From Thioalkalivibrio sp. (GTDB lineage: Bacteria; Pseudomonadota; Gammaproteobacteria; Ectothiorhodospirales; Ectothiorhodospiraceae): a stretch of DNA of 8,398 bases. Positions 6,720-8,398 of the stretch are shown in pieces (position 1 is the stretch's first letter; each line of letters opens with the position of its first letter). The translations under genes were made by a program, and so were the position numbers. The notes under the pieces were generated by a model that was not told the DNA's origin, ran no database searches, and worked only from the letters and a program-made list of their open reading frames with translations. The stretch is from contig SKOF01000576.1 of the NCBI GenBank assembly GCA_007120155.1, positions 1 through 8,398 on the forward strand, in the 5' to 3' direction.

Positions 6720-6742
6720 AACTTAGTATATTACTCGGATAT
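6718..6742 (+). promoter_or_regulatory. Candidate type 1 IscR operator at the cysE promoter
   Basis: The left half reads ATAACTTAGTA (6718-6728), the right half TACTCGGATAT (6732-6742), with TAT between. Against the E. coli type 1 IscR consensus, as I recall it (halves ATASYYGACTR and YAGTCRRSTAT around WWW), 20 of 25 positions agree. The box is itself a dyad: 8 of 12 symmetric pairs match, including ATA/TAT at the ends and AGTA/TACT inside. It covers the -10 edge and start site of cysE. iscR is the next gene downstream of cysE. The assignment is inferred from sequence only. Confidence 0.5.
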
Positions 6743-6765
6743 TCATGCCATGAACGGACAAGTCC

Positions 6766-7578
6766 ATGTTTGACCGCATCAGGGAAGACATTCACTGCGT
6801 GTTCGACCGCGACCCGGCGGCCCGCAACGCCTTCGAGGTGCTCACCACCTACCCGGGCGTGCACGCGGTGCTCATGCACCGCTTCAGCCACCGCCTTTGG
6901 CGCTGGCGCCTGTGCTGGCTGGCGCGCATCTTCTCCAACCTGGGCCGCTGGCTGACAGGGATCGAGATCCATCCGGGGGCGCGCATCGGCCGGCGCTTTT
7001 TCATCGATCACGGCATGGGGGTCGTGATCGGGGAGACGGCGGAGATCGGTGAGGATTGCACCCTCTATCACGGCGTGACCCTGGGCGGCACCACCTGGAA
7101 ACAGGGCAAACGCCACCCCACTCTGGGCAACCGGGTGGTGGTGGGGGCGGGCGCCAAGATCCTCGGACCGCTGCATGTGGGGGACGATGCGCGGGTGGGT
7201 TCCAACGCCGTGGTGCTCAAGGACGTGCCGGCGGGCGCCACGGTGGTGGGTATTCCGGGCCGGGTGATCAGCAAGCGCACGGTGGAAGAGGCGCGCCGCG
7301 AGGCCATGGCCGAGCGCATGGGTTTCGACGCCTACGGCCTCTCCAAGGAGATGCCCGACCCGGTCGCCAATGCCATCAATCGCATCCTGGACCATTTGCA
7401 TACCCTGGACCAGCGCGTGGACCAGAACTGCCATGCCTTGAAGGCACTGGGTGCGGATGTGGACGACTCCACCATCCCCGAACTGGAAGCAAGTGACATG
7501 GAGGGTCTGGAGGACGAGATGGGCGGCGACGCGGATCATGATGCCCGGGCACGGAAAACCGGCGAGGATAATACTTGA
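6766..7578 (+). CDS. cysE: Serine O-acetyltransferase
   Basis: CysE transfers acetyl from acetyl-CoA to L-serine, giving O-acetylserine, the carbon skeleton for cysteine and the committed step of its synthesis. The 270-residue protein is the short-N-terminus form: a helical domain (about 1-65), then a left-handed beta-helix of hexapeptide repeats (about 66-170). The catalytic pair Asp81-His82 (FFIDHGMG, E. coli Asp157-His158) and His117 (KRHPTLG, E. coli His193) are present. Residues about 170-270 form an extension with a predicted helix (199-229, ANAINRILDHLHTLDQRVDQ) and an acidic tail. The chain ends in GEDNT, not in the Ile that lets E. coli CysE dock into CysK. The start gives MFDRIREDIHCVFDRDPAARN, typical of the family, though its ribosome site is weak. 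It lies between trmJ and iscR and has its own promoter with an IscR-like box. Confidence 0.95.
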   Translation: MFDRIREDIHCVFDRDPAARNAFEVLTTYPGVHAVLMHRFSHRLWRWRLCWLARIFSNLGRWLTGIEIHPGARIGRRFFIDHGMGVVIGETAEIGEDCTLYHGVTLGGTTWKQGKRHPTLGNRVVVGAGAKILGPLHVGDDARVGSNAVVLKDVPAGATVVGIPGRVISKRTVEEARREAMAERMGFDAYGLSKEMPDPVANAINRILDHLHTLDQRVDQNCHALKALGADVDDSTIPELEASDMEGLEDEMGGDADHDARARKTGEDNT

Positions 7579-7604
7579 TCTTTTTGCTAGGTTATTGTTA
7601 AGAT
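7567..7604 (+). promoter_or_regulatory. iscR promoter region, two alternative readings
   Basis: Reading one uses GATAAT (7567-7572, 5/6 to the -10 consensus), whose last two bases begin the IscR-like box exactly as at cysE; its -35 is poor (around 7544-7549). Reading two uses TTGATC (7575-7580), an 18-base spacer and TAAGAT (7599-7604), which would place the box over the -35 and spacer. Either way the box would allow repression of iscR. The region overlaps the cysE stop codon. Confidence 0.5.
7571..7595 (+). promoter_or_regulatory. Candidate type 1 IscR operator upstream of iscR
   Basis: Left half ATACTTGATCT (7571-7581), centre TTT, right half TGCTAGGTTAT (7585-7595). By hand count 18 of 25 positions agree with the E. 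coli type 1 IscR consensus; the left end ATACTTGA is a full match over 8 positions. The internal dyad is weaker (5 of 12 pairs). Autorepression by [2Fe-2S]-IscR is the rule in gammaproteobacteria, so a site here is expected. The box starts within the last three codons of cysE and its stop. Confidence 0.5.
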
Positions 7605-7624
7605 TCGAGGGAGTAGGACTTGCG

Positions 7625-7657
7625 ATGCATCGGGCAGAGCGGGTCCAGGCGGACTGA
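7625..7657 (+). CDS. Possible 10-codon leader ORF in the iscR 5' region
   Basis: ATG at 7625 opens a 10-residue frame, MHRAERVQAD, ending at TGA 7655-7657, preceded by AGGGAG (7608-7613) and AGGA (7615-7618). It lies between the putative promoter and the iscR ribosome site (7664-7670). It holds no Cys and no runs of one amino acid, so a classic attenuation role is not suggested. It may be chance. Confidence 0.15.
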   Translation: MHRAERVQAD

Positions 7658-7679
7658 TCGAGGAAGGAGGCACCAGCAC

Positions 7680-8165
7680 ATGAGACTGACAACCAAGGGC
7701 CGCTATGCCGTGACCGCCATGCTGGATCTGGCCATCCATAACGAGAATGGCCCCATCTCCCTGGCGGACATTTCGAGCAGGCAGGGTATCTCACTCTCCT
7801 ACCTGGAGCAACTGTTTGCGCGCCTGCGCAAGCAGGGCCTGGTGGTCAGTACCCGGGGGCCGGGTGGGGGTTACACCCTCAGCCGGCCCGCCTCCGATAC
7901 GCCCATTGCGGATGTGATCTCGGCGGTGGACGAGAAGGTGGACACCACCCGTTGCGGAGGCGCGGCGGACTGCCAGAACAACCAGCGTTGCCTGACCCAT
8001 GATCTGTGGACCGACCTGAGTGACCAGATCCGCCGGTTTCTCACCAACATCACTCTGGCCGACGTTATGGCTCGAAACGGCGTGCAGGAGGTGGCGGCCC
8101 GGCAGGAGCGCGGCACCGCGCAGCGTATGGTGATGCGCCGTACGGAAACCAGCCGCGCGGAATGA
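7680..8165 (+). CDS. iscR: Fe-S cluster-sensing Rrf2-family regulator IscR
   Basis: IscR binds a [2Fe-2S] cluster and in that form represses the isc operon; apo-IscR controls a second class of sites. The 161-residue protein (E. coli 162) has an Rrf2 winged helix-turn-helix (1 to about 80), with recognition helix near SLSYLEQLFARL (38-49) and wing GPGGGYTLSR (60-69). The cluster ligands Cys92, Cys98, Cys104 and His107 are at the same numbers as in E. coli. Glu43, the residue that governs site-class discrimination in E. coli IscR, is present. The ATG at 7680 is chosen over in-frame ATGs further upstream because it gives MRLTTKGRYAVTAMLDLA and has a near-perfect AAGGAGG (7664-7670) 9 bases before it. 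iscS follows after 54 bases, so the two are co-transcribed. Confidence 0.97.
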   Translation: MRLTTKGRYAVTAMLDLAIHNENGPISLADISSRQGISLSYLEQLFARLRKQGLVVSTRGPGGGYTLSRPASDTPIADVISAVDEKVDTTRCGGAADCQNNQRCLTHDLWTDLSDQIRRFLTNITLADVMARNGVQEVAARQERGTAQRMVMRRTETSRAE

Positions 8166-8178
8166 TGTGGCGCGCGGC
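8152..8178 (+). other. 8-bp hairpin across the iscR stop codon
   Basis: GCCGCGCG (8152-8159) and CGCGCGGC (8171-8178) are exact reverse complements around an 11-base loop that contains the iscR stop codon TGA (8163-8165). There is no T-tract, so it is not an intrinsic terminator. In E. coli a structure between iscR and iscS protects the iscR message when RyhB destroys the rest; this stem is in the same place. A similar role is inference. Confidence 0.45.
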
Positions 8179-8219
8179 GCTCCGGGCAACCAGGAATTCA
8201 ACATCGCGAGGAGTTTGCA

Positions 8220-8398
8220 GTGACTGATCTGAAGTTACCCATCTATCTGGATTATTCGGCGACGACGCCTGTTGACGAGCGAGTGGCGGAGCAGATGTCG
8301 CGTTATCTGACGCGGGATGGGATGTTTGGCAATCCGGCGTCGCGTTCGCATGTCTTTGGCTGGGATGCGGAGAAGGCGGTGGAGCGTGCGCGTGCTCA
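8220..8398 (+). CDS. iscS: Cysteine desulfurase IscS, 3'-truncated by window edge
   Basis: IscS is a pyridoxal-phosphate enzyme that takes sulfur from L-cysteine as a persulfide and passes it to IscU for Fe-S clusters and to tRNA thiolation enzymes. Only the first 59 codons are visible. They give LKLPIYLDYSATTPVD, then FGNPASRSHVFGWDAEKAVE, a clear match to IscS/NifS class N-termini; the PLP lysine and catalytic cysteine lie beyond the window. The start is GTG at 8220, with CGAGGAG (8207-8213) 6 bases before it; no ATG nearby suits the frame and family. Codon use is odd: of 59 third positions, 32 are G, 19 T, 6 C and 2 A, whereas the first 59 codons of cysE have 36 ending in C. The order iscR-iscS implies that the isc operon continues. 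Confidence 0.95.
   Translation, partial: MTDLKLPIYLDYSATTPVDERVAEQMSRYLTRDGMFGNPASRSHVFGWDAEKAVERARA

Noticed and set aside
7620..7679. Upstream start for iscR at 7620
   Set aside because: It would add 20 residues not found in IscR. The ATG at 7680 has a near-perfect ribosome site and gives the family N-terminus.
6694..7794. 366-codon minus-strand frame
   Set aside because: It is antisense to cysE and the start of iscR. The His- and Ala-rich translation is typical of the complement of a GC-rich gene.

Overview
The window looks like ordinary chromosomal DNA from a GC-rich gammaproteobacterium, most likely of the Ectothiorhodospiraceae/Chromatiales type (for example near Thioalkalivibrio). 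That placement is an inference from protein likeness and gene order; no marker gene settles it. Two conserved gene neighbourhoods are joined here: tgt-yajC-secD-secF on the plus strand (1-4387), and suhB (minus) / trmJ-cysE-iscR-iscS (plus) from 5050 to the end. The second matches the suhB/trmJ/iscRS order known from Escherichia coli, with cysE inserted between trmJ and iscR.

Region 1 (1-4387): the 5'-truncated queuosine enzyme gene tgt is followed by yajC, secD and secF, the accessory membrane module of the Sec translocon. Spacings are 83, 50 and 15 bases, as expected for one transcription unit. Region 2 (4388-5049): a convergent minus-strand gene encodes a small two-helix membrane protein with a CxxCC motif that I do not recognise. 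Behind it lies a non-coding stretch with an unusual repeat element, two arrays of a 7-base unit (GATTCAA) arranged as an inverted pair. Region 3 (5050-6685): suhB and trmJ are divergent from a 115-base gap. Region 4 (6686-8398): cysE, iscR and the start of iscS.

The most interesting signal is regulatory. cysE and iscR each have upstream a 25-base imperfect dyad resembling the E. coli type 1 IscR site (20/25 and 18/25 positions by my hand count). In both cases a good -10 hexamer (TATAAT, GATAAT) ends in the first two bases of the box. This suggests that IscR, the Fe-S sensing repressor encoded here, controls both its own operon and the serine acetyltransferase gene. Cysteine synthesis would then be tied to Fe-S cluster assembly, since IscS consumes cysteine as its sulfur source. 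Other points of note are an 8-bp hairpin across the iscR stop codon, and a sharp change of third-codon-base use at the start of iscS. I found no mobile-element gene, CRISPR array, tRNA or rRNA, and no wholly new multi-gene system.
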